DNA from: Nymphaea colorata | Taxonomy: Eukaryota > Streptophyta > Magnoliopsida > Nymphaeales > Nymphaeaceae | Length of the DNA: 29,012 nucleotides | Assembly: GCF_008831285.2 (NCBI RefSeq) | Contig: NW_022204590.1 | Location: 1 to 29,012 of the forward strand | Direction: 5' to 3' | Shown: positions 12,375 to 21,382 of the stretch, in pieces | Position numbering within the stretch: the first letter of the stretch is position 1 | Layout: every line of letters begins with the position of its first letter | Position numbers and translations under genes: made by a program | Notes under the pieces: generated by a model | The model's input: the letters and a program-made list of their open reading frames with translations, nothing else | Database searches by the model: none | What the model was told of the DNA's origin: nothing

Positions 12375-13780
12375 TTGAATCAAAGATTGGGATATTCCAA
12401 CCATGGAAAATTATCTTTGATGTCTCCCATTCCAAGATTTTGTATTGAATATTTCATACGTTATAATTGTACATGGAAATTTGAAATCTTTATCCATTGG
12501 ACAAAGATCATTATCATTACTCTTGTCCTCTCAACTTGTTTACTGGGATGTTTAGGAGATCACCCACATGATGTCGAAAAGTGGATCGTAGATCCCGATC
12601 CTACACTTAAATGCAAATCCAAGTACAACACTTGAATATTATCACGTTAGACTTGTGATCTACACTCTTGTTGCAAAATCCAAATCGAACACAGTCCAGA
12701 CTCAAGATATGAATCAGGTTAAGCGTTTTATTCAAGTCATTGGTCCCAAACCAAAACCCAACACTCAAGCCGAATCGGATCAGACTTTTGATTCAGACCG
12801 AGATTTTAAATCCGAGTGCAACACCTTGTCCGGGTCAGGTCAGACCTCTGATCCTAATTCCCATATGGCATCTTGTATCATTTTTATTGTATTCTTTCTC
12901 ATCGAGTAATCGTTGGACGTATGATTGACGATTCGAGAAGTTGATTGTGGACTATTTTTGAAAAAGTGATGTATACTTTATGAACAGTTTGTGATCTTCA
13001 ATGATTTTTTGGATTCCTTTGCCAAGAAGATGGATATAAATATTAGAATCATGGATTGGGAAATTTCAATGTTGGAAAACTATCTTTGATGCTACCCAAT
13101 CAAAGATTTTGTGTTGAATATTTCATATGTAATAATTGTACATGGAAAACTAAAATCCTTCTCATTGGGGCAAAGATCATTTTCATTACCTTTGACCTTT
13201 CAACTTGTTTATTGAGATGCTTAGGAGATCGCCCACATGATGATGAAAAGTGGATTGTTGATCATGATCATAGACATAAATGAAAACGCAAGTACAACAT
13301 CAAAATAGGATCATATTAAACCTGTGATCTAGACTTCTACTTGCAAACACCTAGAGCCGGACGGATCAGACCTCTGGTTCGGACTCTGAATTACAACATC
13401 TATACCGGATCAGATGAGACCCCTGGTCCAAATTCAACATCTTAATTAAATCATACTCATTCTCTAATCCAAATCATAAGTCCCAAATCAAAATCCAACA
13501 CCTAAGACGGATCAGATTAGACCTCTGATTCAAATCGACATTTTATATCCGAGTTCAACAGCTTATCAGGATCAGATCAGACCTCTGATCCAAATTCCCA
13601 ATATGACGTTGTGTATCGTTGGTATGATATTCTTTCTCATCCAATAAATGTTGGATGCATGATTGGCGGTTCGGGATGTTATTGTGGACGATGTTAAAAA
13701 CAGAGATGTATACTATATGAACAATGGATGATATTCAACTATTCTTTGGACAATGTTTTCAAGAAGAGTGATATGAATGT
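12375..13780. repeat. Satellite unit 9 (1406 bp)
   Basis: Half A at 12375 with GATGTCTCCC (shared with unit 11). Half B at 13056 carries a diagnostic set: GGGAAATTTC, TTGAGATGC, AAATGAAAACGC, ATTAAACCTG and GACTTCTAC. The same set is found in the half B copies at 23565 and 24911. Confidence 0.92.
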
Positions 13781-15186
13781 TTGAATCAAAGATTGGGATA
13801 TTCCAACCATGGAAAATTATATTCGATGTTGCCCCTTCCAAGATTTTGTATTGAATATTTCGTACGTTATAATTGTACATGGAAATTTGAAATCTTTATC
13901 CATTGGACAAAGGTCATTATCATTACTCTTGTCCTCTCAACTTGTTTACTGGGATGTTTAGGAGATCACCCACATGATGTCGAAAAGTGGATCGTAGATC
14001 CCGATCCTACACTTAAATGCAAATCCAAGTACAACACTTTGATCTGATCACGTTGGACCTGTGATCTACACTCTTGTTGCAAAATCCAAATCGAACACTG
14101 TCCAGCCTCTAGATATGAATCAGGTTAAGCGTTTTATTCAAGTCATTGATCCCAAACCAAAACCCAACACTCAAGCCGAATCGGATCAGACTTTTGATTC
14201 AAACCAAGATTTTGAATCCGAGTGCAACACCTTGTCCGGGTCAGGTCAGACCTCTGATCCTAATTCCCATATGGCATCTTGTATCATTTGTATTGTATTC
14301 TTTCTCATCTAGTAAATGTTGGACGTATGATTGACGATTCGAGAAGTTGATTGTGGACTATTTTTGAAAAATTGATGTATACTTTATGAACAGTTTGTGA
14401 TCTTCAATGATTTTTTGGATTCCTTTGCCAAGAAGATGGATATAAATATTAGAATCATGGATTGAGATATTTCAATGTTGGAAAACTATCTTTGATGCTA
14501 CCCAATCAAAGATTTTGTGTTGAATATTTCATATGTAATAATCGTACATGGAAAACTAAAATCCTTCTTATTGGGGCAAAGATCATTTTCATTACCTTTG
14601 ACCTTTCAACTTGTTTATTGGGATGCTTAGGAGATCGCCCACATGATGATGAAAAGTCGATTGTTGATCATGATCATAGACATAAATCAAAACGGAAGTA
14701 CAACATCAAAATAGGATCATATTAGACGTGTGATCTAGACTCTACTTGCAAACACCTAAAGCCGGACGGATCAGACCTCTGGTTCGGACTCTGAATTACA
14801 ACATCTATACCGGATCAGATGAGACCCCTGGTCCAAATACAACATCTTAATTAAATCATACTCATTCTCTAATCCAAATCATAAGTCCCAAATCAAAATC
14901 CAACACCTAAGACGGATCAGATTAGACCTCTGATTCAAATCGACATTTTATATCCGAGTTCAACAGCTTATCAGGATCAGATCAGACCTCTGATCCAAAT
15001 TCCCAATATGACGTTGTGTATCGTTGGTATGATATTCTTTCTCATCCAATAAATGTTGGACGTATGATTGGCGGTTCGGGATGTTGATTGTGGGCGATGT
15101 TAGAAAAAGAGATGTATACTATATGAACAATGGATGATATTCAACTAGTCTTTGGACAATGTTTTCAAGAAGAGTGATATGAATGT
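13781..15186. repeat. Satellite unit 10 (1406 bp, V-type)
   Basis: Half A at 13781 is V type with GTTGCCCCTTCC and is preceded by GTTAAAAACAGAGATG, a variant shared only with unit 15. Half B at 14462 (TTGAGATAT, TTCTTATTGGGG, AAGTCGATTG) resembles units 4 to 6. Confidence 0.92.
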
Positions 15187-16023
15187 TTGAATCAAAGATT
15201 GGGATATTCCAACCATGGAAAATTATCTTTGATGTCTCCCATTCCAAGATTTTGTATTGAATATTTCATACGTTATAATTGTACATGGAAATTTGAAATC
15301 TTTATCCATTGGACAAAGATCCTTATCATTACTCTTGTCCTCTCAACTTGTTTACTGGGATGTTTAGGAGATCACCCACATTATGTCGAAAAGTGGATCG
15401 TAGATCCCGATCCTCAATGATTTTGTGGATTCCTTTGCCAAGAAGATGGATATAAATATTAGAATCATGGATTGGGATATTTCAATGTTGGAAAACTATC
15501 TTTGATGCTACCCAATCAAAGATTTTGTGTTGAATATTTCATATGTAATAATTGTACATGGAAAACTAAAATCCTTCTCATTGGGGCAACGATCATTTTC
15601 ATTACCTTTGACCTTTCAACTTGTTTATTGGGATGCTTAGGAGATCGCCCACATGATGATGAAAAGTGGATTGTTGATCATGATCATAGACATAAATCAA
15701 AATACAAGTACAACATCAAAATAGGATCATATTAGACCTGTGATCTAGACTCTACTTGCAAACACCTAAAGCCGGACGGATCAGACCTCTGGTTCGGACT
15801 CTGAATTACAACATCTATACCGGATCAGATGAGACCCCTGGTCCAAATTCAACATATTAATTATATCATACTCATTCTCTAATCCAAATCAAAATCCAAC
15901 ACCTAAGACGGATCAGATTAGACCTCTGATTCAAATCGACATTTTATATCCGAGTTCAACAGCTTATCAGGATCAGATCAGACCTCTGATCCAAATTCCC
16001 AATATGACGTTGTGTATCGTTGG
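15187..16023. repeat. Satellite unit 11, left part (deleted internally, then split by the retroelement)
   Basis: Half A at 15187 runs only to about 15413, where CCGATCCT joins directly to CAATGATTTTGTGGATTCC. About 400 bp of half A present in other copies are missing. Half B starts at 15472 and lacks a further 14 bp near 15888, between two copies of CCAAATCA. The unit continues after the retroelement at 21383-21540. Confidence 0.9.
16019..16023. repeat. Target-site duplication, left copy (GTTGG)
   Basis: The five bases before the 5' LTR, GTTGG, are repeated exactly at 21378-21382. Uninterrupted satellite copies contain this word once, in ATCGTTGGTATGATATTC. Five bases is the usual duplication length for Ty1/copia integrase. 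Confidence 0.95.
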
Positions 16024-16082
16024 TGTTAGAATATGTTGCTGTGGGAACCGGATCCATTCCTGGACCCGGTTCTATGGGGCGC

Positions 16083-16107
16083 GGGTACCGAGGCGGGCTC
16101 GGTACCC
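16083..16107. promoter_or_regulatory. Perfect inverted repeat in LTR, upstream of TATA
   Basis: GGGTACCGAG, a 5-base loop GCGGG, then CTCGGTACCC: a 10-bp perfect GC-rich hairpin with a KpnI word in each arm. The copy in the 3' LTR is at 21151-21175. A weaker inverted pair, GAACCGG..CCGGTTC, lies at 16045-16072. The position before the TATA-like box would place them in U3. A role in transcription control is inference. Confidence 0.7.
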
Positions 16108-16131
16108 TAGGCGGCTTCTCCTCTCTCCCTC

Positions 16132-16138
16132 TTTATAT
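16132..16138 (+). promoter_or_regulatory. Putative TATA box of the LTR promoter
   Basis: TTTATAT follows a CT-rich stretch and is the best TATA-like word in the LTR. A transcription start about 30 bp downstream, near 16165, would be expected. The matching copy in the 3' LTR is at 21200-21206. Confidence 0.55.
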
Positions 16139-16186
16139 TGTAACTTGTGTTTAGTGTTGAATTAAGTGAAATATAATTTTCTCTCT

Positions 16187-16257
16187 CCTAGGGTTGCGGT
16201 GTGCCCCTAGGTCAGAGCCTCCCCGTGGTTTTTCACCTCTTTCTGAGGTTTTCCACG
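16187..16257. promoter_or_regulatory. Two stem-loops in the putative transcribed part of the LTR
   Basis: CCTAGGG (16187-16193) pairs with CCCTAGG (16205-16211). CGTGG (16224-16228) pairs with CCACG (16253-16257) and encloses ACCTC (16235-16239) pairing with GAGGT (16245-16249). If transcription starts just after the TATA-like box, both lie in the 5' end of the genomic RNA. Function is unknown. Confidence 0.5.
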
Positions 16258-16309
16258 TAGATTGTGTGTTCGTTCTCCACTCTCTCTCTGTGTGGTTCGT
16301 GTTTCTACA

Positions 16310-16321
16310 TGGTATCAGAGC
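16310..16321 (+). promoter_or_regulatory. Primer-binding site, initiator Met tRNA
   Basis: TGGTATCAGAGC is complementary to the 3' end of plant initiator methionine tRNA (..GCTCTGATACCA) over 12 bases and abuts the LTR with no gap. This is the usual minus-strand primer site of plant copia elements. Confidence 0.95.
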
Positions 16322-16390
16322 CAGCGGAGTTGGAGAAGCGTTTTTTCCAAGGATCGTCAAGTTTTTTCGTCGCCCGACGCCGTTGAAGTT

Positions 16391-16546
16391 CCGGCGCCGC
16401 TGCTGCCCGTGTGACGTCGCCCTGCTTTGCCGCCGCTGTCCTTTGTTCCGCCGCCGCCGTCCTCTGTTCCGGCGTCGCTGCTGCCCTTGTGACGTCGCCC
16501 TGCTCTGCCGCCGCCGTCCTCTGTTCCGCCGCCGCCGTCCTCTGTT
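16391..16546. repeat. 78-bp tandem duplication in the leader (2 copies)
   Basis: CCGGCGCCGCTGCTGCCCGT at 16391 recurs with small changes at 16469 (CCGGCGTCGCTGCTGCCCTT), and the similarity continues for the full 78 bp. Each copy itself contains shorter CCGCCGCCGTCCTCTGTT-type repeats, and a partial further copy follows after 16546. Confidence 0.85.
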
Positions 16547-16680
16547 CCGCCGCCCTCTGTTACGCCTCCGCGGTCCTCCGTTCGTCCCGTTCTTTGTTTC
16601 TGCCACCGTGGGTGGCCTCTGTGTTGCGCCGTCGCCTGCTTTACGTTGCCTCTGCCTCATTCCAGCCGCCGTCGCCGCTG

Positions 16681-16740
16681 CCTCCTTCCCGACGCCGTTG
16701 CCTCCTTCCCGACGCCGTTGCCTCCTTCCCGACGCCGTTG
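16681..16740. repeat. 20-bp tandem repeat in the leader (3 exact copies)
   Basis: CCTCCTTCCCGACGCCGTTG occurs three times head to tail without a mismatch. It is followed by a degenerate start of a fourth copy (CCTCATTCCC) just before the gag-pol start. Copy number is likely to vary between family members by slippage. Confidence 0.95.
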
Positions 16741-16786
16741 CCTCATTCCCGCTGCTGTGCCTCTTGTTGCTGTGTGCTAGTTTGTG

Positions 16787-19700
16787 ATGGCAGAAGCGAT
16801 GGGGACTCAAAAAGATGCCGTTCTTGACACGGGCAGCGCCTCCAAGACTGAGAACGTGCCGCTCCAGGTCACCTCCATCCGTCTGACCAAGGACAATTAC
16901 CTATCTTGGTCTGCCGCTCTCGAGATTGGGATTACTAGCCGTGGGCGTCTCTCTTACATCACTGGCGACAAACCTGCGCCCATCAAATCTGATCCTCAAT
17001 GGGCGACGTGGGCGTTGGAGGACAGCCAAGTGAAGGTGTGGATTATCAGCTCCGTGTCATCCGATATTCAGCCCCTCATTCTGCGGAAGCCGACCTCTTT
17101 TGATATGTGGACTGTGCTTGCAAAGATGTATGGTCGCAAGAAGAGACATTTGCGCACCTATCAGATTAAACGCAGTATTTACTCTCTGACACAGGGTGAT
17201 TTGTCTGTTGCTGCCTTCTATGCTGCCCTGAAGACCAAGTGGGAGGAGTTAGATTATCATGTGACTGATGAGTGGACATGCGGTTCAGATCATTCCCTCT
17301 ACTGGGAAAAGGAATGGATGGACCGTACGTTTCTGTTTCTGGGAGGCCTGCGGGATGAATTTGAGTCTATTCGTAGCCAGATTCTTAATGGTGATGAGAT
17401 TCCGGGGATAGAGGAAGTATATGCTCGTGTTGAATCTGAAGAACAACGTCGCCAGGTGATGCATCTTGACACCGGTCATGGCCCTTCTGCCTTTGTCAGC
17501 CGTGCCTCAGGGACTGGGCAGCGTCCTGCCCGACATTGCACTCATTGCCACAAGTTGGGGCATTCGGTGGATTTCTGTTGGGATCTTCATCCCGAGAAGA
17601 GACTGGTCAGAGGTCGTCCTCCCTCTGGCAAGCGTAGCCCTTCTGTGTCTGATTCCAGTCAGAGCAATTCTTCTAGTGGTGCAAAGTCCAAGTTGTCCCC
17701 TGCTCAACTCAAGGAGCTACAGGCGTACATCAGCCGTCTATCTACTACCCCTGAGGAGTCCTCCACGTCTGAAGGGGCTCAGCTAGCCCAAGCTCTCGTT
17801 GCCTCGACTGATCAAGGTAACCCTTCTCTTGGTGATTGGATTGTTGATAGTGGAGCCACTCACCACATGACAGGGGACTCTAAACTCTTTCAAGAATATC
17901 AACTTTCTTCTGGCAAGCAACGCGTGTCTATGGCAGATGGGTCTTCTATCTCTGTGGCTGGGAAAGGGAGCTTGTCCCTGTTGAACAAATACCGTCTTCA
18001 CAATGCCCTGCATGTTCCCAATATTCCTGTCAACTTACTCTCTGTCAGCAGTATTACTAAAGAATTAAACTGTAATCTGATTTTCTCTGCTGATCATTGT
18101 TCCCTGCAGGACTTGGTGACGGGGAAGAAGATTGGGATTGGTTCGGTTACTGATGGGCTCTACAGACTGCCGGTACAAGTTGCTTCAGCATTGATTTCTG
18201 CCATGAGTGGTCACTTGTCTGGTGTGAACGATAGATCTACTGTTCTGCGATGGCACGAGCGTCTTGGACATCTACCCTTCCAGTTAATAAAGAAGTTGTT
18301 TCCTCATTTGTTTGCTTCTGTCTCAATTGACTCCTTCGCTTGTGAAGTGTGTCAATTGGCTAAACATGTCAGGGCTTCGTACCCTATTTCTTTGAATAAA
18401 ACCACTCATCCGTTTGCCTTAGTTCATTCCGATGTTTGGGGTCCTTCTGGAGTACCCACGTGTGGTGGTTGTCACTATTTTTTGACGCTTATTGATGATT
18501 ACTCTAGATGTACGTTCGTGTACTTGTTGCGAGAACGTAGTGAGGTTCCAGCAGTTGTGAAAAACTTTGTTGCCTTTGTTGAGACTCAATTCCATACTAC
18601 TGTTCAAGCTTTCCGTACGGATAATGCAAGGGAATATGTCTCCCAATCCCTTGATGAATTCTTGAAAGGCAAGGGTATTGTTCATGAAACCTCTTGTAGT
18701 TATACCCCTCCTCAAAATGGTATAGCTGAACGTAAAAATCGTCATCTATTGAATGTTACCCGGGCCATTATGTTCCAACGTCATGTCCCGAAGCGGTATT
18801 GGGGTGATGCACTTCTCACTAGTGCACATCTCATTAACCGTATGCCTACTAGGGTGTTGGATGGTCAGTCTCCTTATTCTACCCTGTGGCCCACTCAGAA
18901 TCCGTGGCCTCTTACTCCTCGTGTCTTTGGGTGCAGTTGTTTTGTGCATAATCATAGCCCTACTCTCAAAAAACTTGATCCCCGGTCTATTAAAGGAGTT
19001 TTCCTGGGGTACTCTTCCACTCAGAAGGGGTATAAATGTGTGGATCCCACTACTTCCAAAGTGTATGTTTCGAGGGATGTCACATTTCATGAACATGAGT
19101 CGTATTTTTCGGTGAATCCTCTTCAGGGGGAGTGTCTTGGGAACAAAGGGGAAGAGTATTCCTCTAATCAGCTAATTCAGTTTATGGAGTTTTTGGATTA
19201 CAAGGTTAGTCCCAGTGTGATTGACACGGTCACGGTCAGTAATGAGAAGGGCAGCCATATGGAAGGGGTCACGGTGGATGCTCAGCCCATTGTTGCCCGG
19301 GATCACTTGTTTGGCCAGGTTTATGTCAGAAAGGAGAAAGCTACAGTGGAAGATGTTGGTGATGAGGATAGAACCAATCCCAATCCTGTGATCTCCCCGG
19401 ATGACCCAAGTCCATCGAATGAAGAGCTCCCCATTGCTGTGCGCAAAGGCACCAGGTCATGTACTTCTCACCCTATTCAGAGATTTGTTTCTTATGCTAA
19501 GCTCAGTACAAATTACAAATGTTTTATCACAACCTTATCCAAAGTTGTTATTCCCAGGTCGGTGGATGATGCTAAGGATGATCCCAAGTGGTTACATGCT
19601 ATGACAGAGGAGATGGGTGCGTTAGCTAAGAACAAAACATGGGAAGTTGTTGATATTCCTAAGGGGACACACCTAGTTGGCTCTAAGTGGGTTTACAACG

Positions 19701-21097
19701 TGAAGTACAAACCTGATGGCACTGTAGATCGATATAAAGCTCGTTTGGTTGCAAAGGGGTTCAGTCAGAAGTATGGAATCGACTATCTTGAGACCTTTGC
19801 CCCTGTTGCAAAGTTGAAGACCGTGAGGGTTATTCTTGCTCTTGCTGTGCACAGGAAGTGGCGCATGGACCAGCTTGATGTTAAAAATGCGTTCTTGAAC
19901 GGCCATCTGGAGGAAGAAGTCTATATGAGCATGCCTCCCGGGTATGTTCAAGAGGGAAAATGTTGTCACCTCAAGAAAGCTTTGTATGGCTTGAAGCAGT
20001 CGCCTAGAGCTTGGTTTGAGAGACTAAGGATCGTTATGAAGTCTACTGGGTACAAGCAAGGAAATGGAGATCATACCCTATTCATAAAGCAGAGAGGTGG
20101 TCTGGTGAGTCTTCTCCTTGTCTACGTTGATGATATGATTGTCACTGGCAGTGACGAAGAAGAAAACAGAAAGATGAAGGAGAGATTATCTAAGGAATTC
20201 GACCTCAAGGATCTGGGTAAGCTGAGATACTTTCTGGGGATAGAGATTGCTCGATCAGAGACAGGGCTGGTTATGAATCAAAGGAAGTACACTCTTGACT
20301 TACTAAAGGAGACAGGCAAACTTGGTTGTAGGCCCTATCTTACTCCTATAGAGTCGGGAACTAAGATAAGTATCAAGACGGGCACTATTCTGGATGAGGA
20401 AGGAAAAGGGCGATATCAGAGGCTAGTAGGTAAGCTTATCTATCTTACTCTAACTCGCCCTGATATCACGTATGCGGTAAATGTGCTAAGTCAATTTATG
20501 CATGCTCCCACGGATTGTCACTGGAAGAGTGCAGAAAGAGTGTTGGGATATCTAAAGAATAACCCAGGAAAAGGACTGTTGTATACTCGACAGGACAAAC
20601 TTACCATTGAGGGCTACTCAGATGCAGATTGGGCAGGTTGCACTGACACAAGGAGGTCTACTACAGGGTATTGTATCTTTCTTGGAGGTAACCTAGTTGT
20701 TTGGAGAAGTAAGAGGCAAGAAGTATGTTCGAGGTCTAGTGCGGAGGCTGAGTACAGGGCTGTTGCAATGGGGGTTACAGAGATGCTGTGGCTGAAGATT
20801 CTTTTGACTGATATTGGTGTGGAATTGGGAGATAAAATGAAGATGTACTGTGACAACAAGTCTGCGATTAATCTTGCCAATAATCCAGTTCTACATGACA
20901 GGACCAAACATGTGGAGATTGACCGTCATTTTATCCGGGAACGCATTGACTCAAAGGAGCTGATTCTGCCATATATGAAGTCTGAAGATCAAGTTGCAGA
21001 CGTCCTAACTAAAGGGCTTTGTACTTCTTCATTCGAAAAGAATGTTAGCAAGCTTGGCATGTTTGACATGTATGCCAAGCTTGAGGGGGAGTGTTAG
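16787..21097 (+). CDS. Ty1/copia gag-pol polyprotein, 1436 aa, intact
   Basis: A single frame encodes the capsid protein and all enzymes for reverse transcription and integration. In order: N-terminal copia-type gag (about 20-245, with NYLSW at 37-41); CCHC zinc knuckle (C251, C254, H259, C264); aspartic protease with DSGA at 354-357; integrase zinc finger H490, H495, C519, C522; integrase core D549, D612, E648 (D,D35E); reverse transcriptase from about 949, with catalytic D1031 and YVDD at 1113-1116; RNase H with D1279, E1320 or E1322, and D1356; ADVLTKG near 1404-1410. The length fits plant copia elements, which usually carry one frame. I chose the ATG at 16787; an in-frame GTG directly before it is less likely. 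All key catalytic residues are present with no internal stop. The final codons cross the purine tract, and the TAG stop lies inside the 3' LTR. Processing would be by the encoded protease. Confidence 0.97.
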   Translation: MAEAMGTQKDAVLDTGSASKTENVPLQVTSIRLTKDNYLSWSAALEIGITSRGRLSYITGDKPAPIKSDPQWATWALEDSQVKVWIISSVSSDIQPLILRKPTSFDMWTVLAKMYGRKKRHLRTYQIKRSIYSLTQGDLSVAAFYAALKTKWEELDYHVTDEWTCGSDHSLYWEKEWMDRTFLFLGGLRDEFESIRSQILNGDEIPGIEEVYARVESEEQRRQVMHLDTGHGPSAFVSRASGTGQRPARHCTHCHKLGHSVDFCWDLHPEKRLVRGRPPSGKRSPSVSDSSQSNSSSGAKSKLSPAQLKELQAYISRLSTTPEESSTSEGAQLAQALVASTDQGNPSLGDWIVDSGATHHMTGDSKLFQEYQLSSGKQRVSMADGSSISVAGKGSLSLLNKYRLHNALHVPNIPVNLLSVSSITKELNCNLIFSADHCSLQDLVTGKKIGIGSVTDGLYRLPVQVASALISAMSGHLSGVNDRSTVLRWHERLGHLPFQLIKKLFPHLFASVSIDSFACEVCQLAKHVRASYPISLNKTTHPFALVHSDVWGPSGVPTCGGCHYFLTLIDDYSRCTFVYLLRERSEVPAVVKNFVAFVETQFHTTVQAFRTDNAREYVSQSLDEFLKGKGIVHETSCSYTPPQNGIAERKNRHLLNVTRAIMFQRHVPKRYWGDALLTSAHLINRMPTRVLDGQSPYSTLWPTQNPWPLTPRVFGCSCFVHNHSPTLKKLDPRSIKGVFLGYSSTQKGYKCVDPTTSKVYVSRDVTFHEHESYFSVNPLQGECLGNKGEEYSSNQLIQFMEFLDYKVSPSVIDTVTVSNEKGSHMEGVTVDAQPIVARDHLFGQVYVRKEKATVEDVGDEDRTNPNPVISPDDPSPSNEELPIAVRKGTRSCTSHPIQRFVSYAKLSTNYKCFITTLSKVVIPRSVDDAKDDPKWLHAMTEEMGALAKNKTWEVVDIPKGTHLVGSKWVYNVKYKPDGTVDRYKARLVAKGFSQKYGIDYLETFAPVAKLKTVRVILALAVHRKWRMDQLDVKNAFLNGHLEEEVYMSMPPGYVQEGKCCHLKKALYGLKQSPRAWFERLRIVMKSTGYKQGNGDHTLFIKQRGGLVSLLLVYVDDMIVTGSDEEENRKMKERLSKEFDLKDLGKLRYFLGIEIARSETGLVMNQRKYTLDLLKETGKLGCRPYLTPIESGTKISIKTGTILDEEGKGRYQRLVGKLIYLTLTRPDITYAVNVLSQFMHAPTDCHWKSAERVLGYLKNNPGKGLLYTRQDKLTIEGYSDADWAGCTDTRRSTTGYCIFLGGNLVVWRSKRQEVCSRSSAEAEYRAVAMGVTEMLWLKILLTDIGVELGDKMKMYCDNKSAINLANNPVLHDRTKHVEIDRHFIRERIDSKELILPYMKSEDQVADVLTKGLCTSSFEKNVSKLGMFDMYAKLEGEC
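21083..21091 (+). promoter_or_regulatory. Polypurine tract
   Basis: GAGGGGGAG directly abuts the 3' LTR and is the expected plus-strand primer site. It is also coding: the same bases are read as Glu-Gly-Glu at the end of gag-pol. Confidence 0.9.
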
Positions 21098-21377
21098 AAT
21101 ATGTTGCTGTGGGAACCGGATCCATTCCTGGACCCGGTTCTATGGGGCGCGGGTACCGAGGCGGGCTCGGTACCCTAGGCGGCTTCTCCTCTCTCCCTCT
21201 TTATATTGTAACTTGTGTTTAGTGTTGAATTAAGTGAAATATAATTTTCTCTCTCCTAGGGTTGCGGTGTGCCCCTAGGTCAGAGCCTCCCCGTGGTTTT
21301 TCACCTCTTTCTGAGGTTTTCCACGTAGATTGTGTGTTCGTTCTCCACTCTCTCTCTGTGTGGTTCGTGTTTCTACA
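21092..21377 (+). repeat. 3' LTR (286 bp)
   Basis: Starts TGTTAG and ends TTCTACA, and reads as identical to the 5' LTR. Its first six bases supply the last sense codon (TGT) and the stop (TAG) of gag-pol. Transcript polyadenylation would occur here, but I see no clear signal to mark. Confidence 0.96.
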
Positions 21378-21382
21378 GTTGG
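21378..21382. repeat. Target-site duplication, right copy (GTTGG)
   Basis: Exact repeat of 16019-16023. It is followed by TATGATATTCTTTCTC, the continuation of satellite half B. Confidence 0.95.

Larger units (their letters stand above)
1..16023. repeat. Satellite array, left block (1.4-kb dimeric tandem repeat)
   Basis: AT-rich tandem array with an anchor sequence TTGAATCAAAGATTGGG recurring at 1244, 2594, 3975, 5375, 6776, 8182, 9586, 10988, 12375, 13781 and 15187, giving periods of 1350, 1381, 1400, 1401, 1406, 1404, 1402, 1387, 1406 and 1406. Every period contains a second, related half (anchor ATTGGGATATTTCAATG, as at 3272, 4655, 13056), so the unit is a dimer of ~670 and ~730 bp halves. 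There is no spacer between units and no inversion: all copies run in the same direction. I see no coding gene in this block. The long period and head-to-tail order are typical of plant heterochromatic or centromeric satellites, but the chromosomal location is inference. Confidence 0.95.
16024..16309 (+). repeat. 5' LTR (286 bp)
   Basis: Starts TGTTAGAATATG and ends GTTTCTACA, with the canonical TG..CA ends. The next base begins the primer-binding site. By eye it matches the 3' LTR at every base, with a constant offset of 5068. It holds a TATA-like element and several inverted repeats. The exact U3/R/U5 limits cannot be read from sequence alone. Confidence 0.96.
16322..16786 (+). other. GC-rich retroelement leader without a recognised gene
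   Basis: About 465 bp between the PBS and the gag-pol start, dominated by CCG, GCC and CCTC words, unlike the AT-rich satellite and unlike the balanced coding region. It holds two sets of short tandem repeats, listed separately. Because stops are rare in such sequence, long open frames exist on both strands, but they are low-complexity (Arg, Pro, Ala, Cys rich) and I do not call them. RNA packaging or dimerisation signals would be expected here but cannot be pointed to. Confidence 0.7.
16024..21377 (+). mobile_element. Complete Ty1/copia LTR retrotransposon, 5354 bp
   Basis: The order is LTR (286 bp), PBS, leader, gag-pol frame, purine tract, LTR (286 bp), flanked by GTTGG. Integrase precedes reverse transcriptase in the polyprotein, which defines Ty1/copia as opposed to Ty3/gypsy. 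The two LTRs read as identical and the coding frame has no stop or frameshift, so the insertion is recent and the element may be autonomous. There is no envelope-like frame, chromodomain or captured host gene. I do not assign it to a named lineage, because that needs an RT tree. It lies in half B of satellite unit 11, on the strand shown here. Confidence 0.97.

Noticed and set aside
16151-16810. 219-codon minus-strand Arg-rich frame across LTR and leader
   Set aside because: Antisense shadow of GC-rich simple repeats. Low-complexity composition, partly inside the LTR, no domain.
16411-16827. 138-codon + strand Ala/Cys/Ser-rich frame in the leader, overlapping the gag-pol start
   Set aside because: Composition follows the CCG/CCTC repeats of the leader; no motif.
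18753-19115. 120-codon + strand frame inside gag-pol, and several minus-strand frames across 17285-20907
   Set aside because: Alternative-frame shadows of the well-supported gag-pol reading frame.
21092-21377. Additional solo LTR or second nested element elsewhere in the array
   Set aside because: The TGTTAGAATATG..TTTCTACA sequence occurs only at the two ends of the one element.
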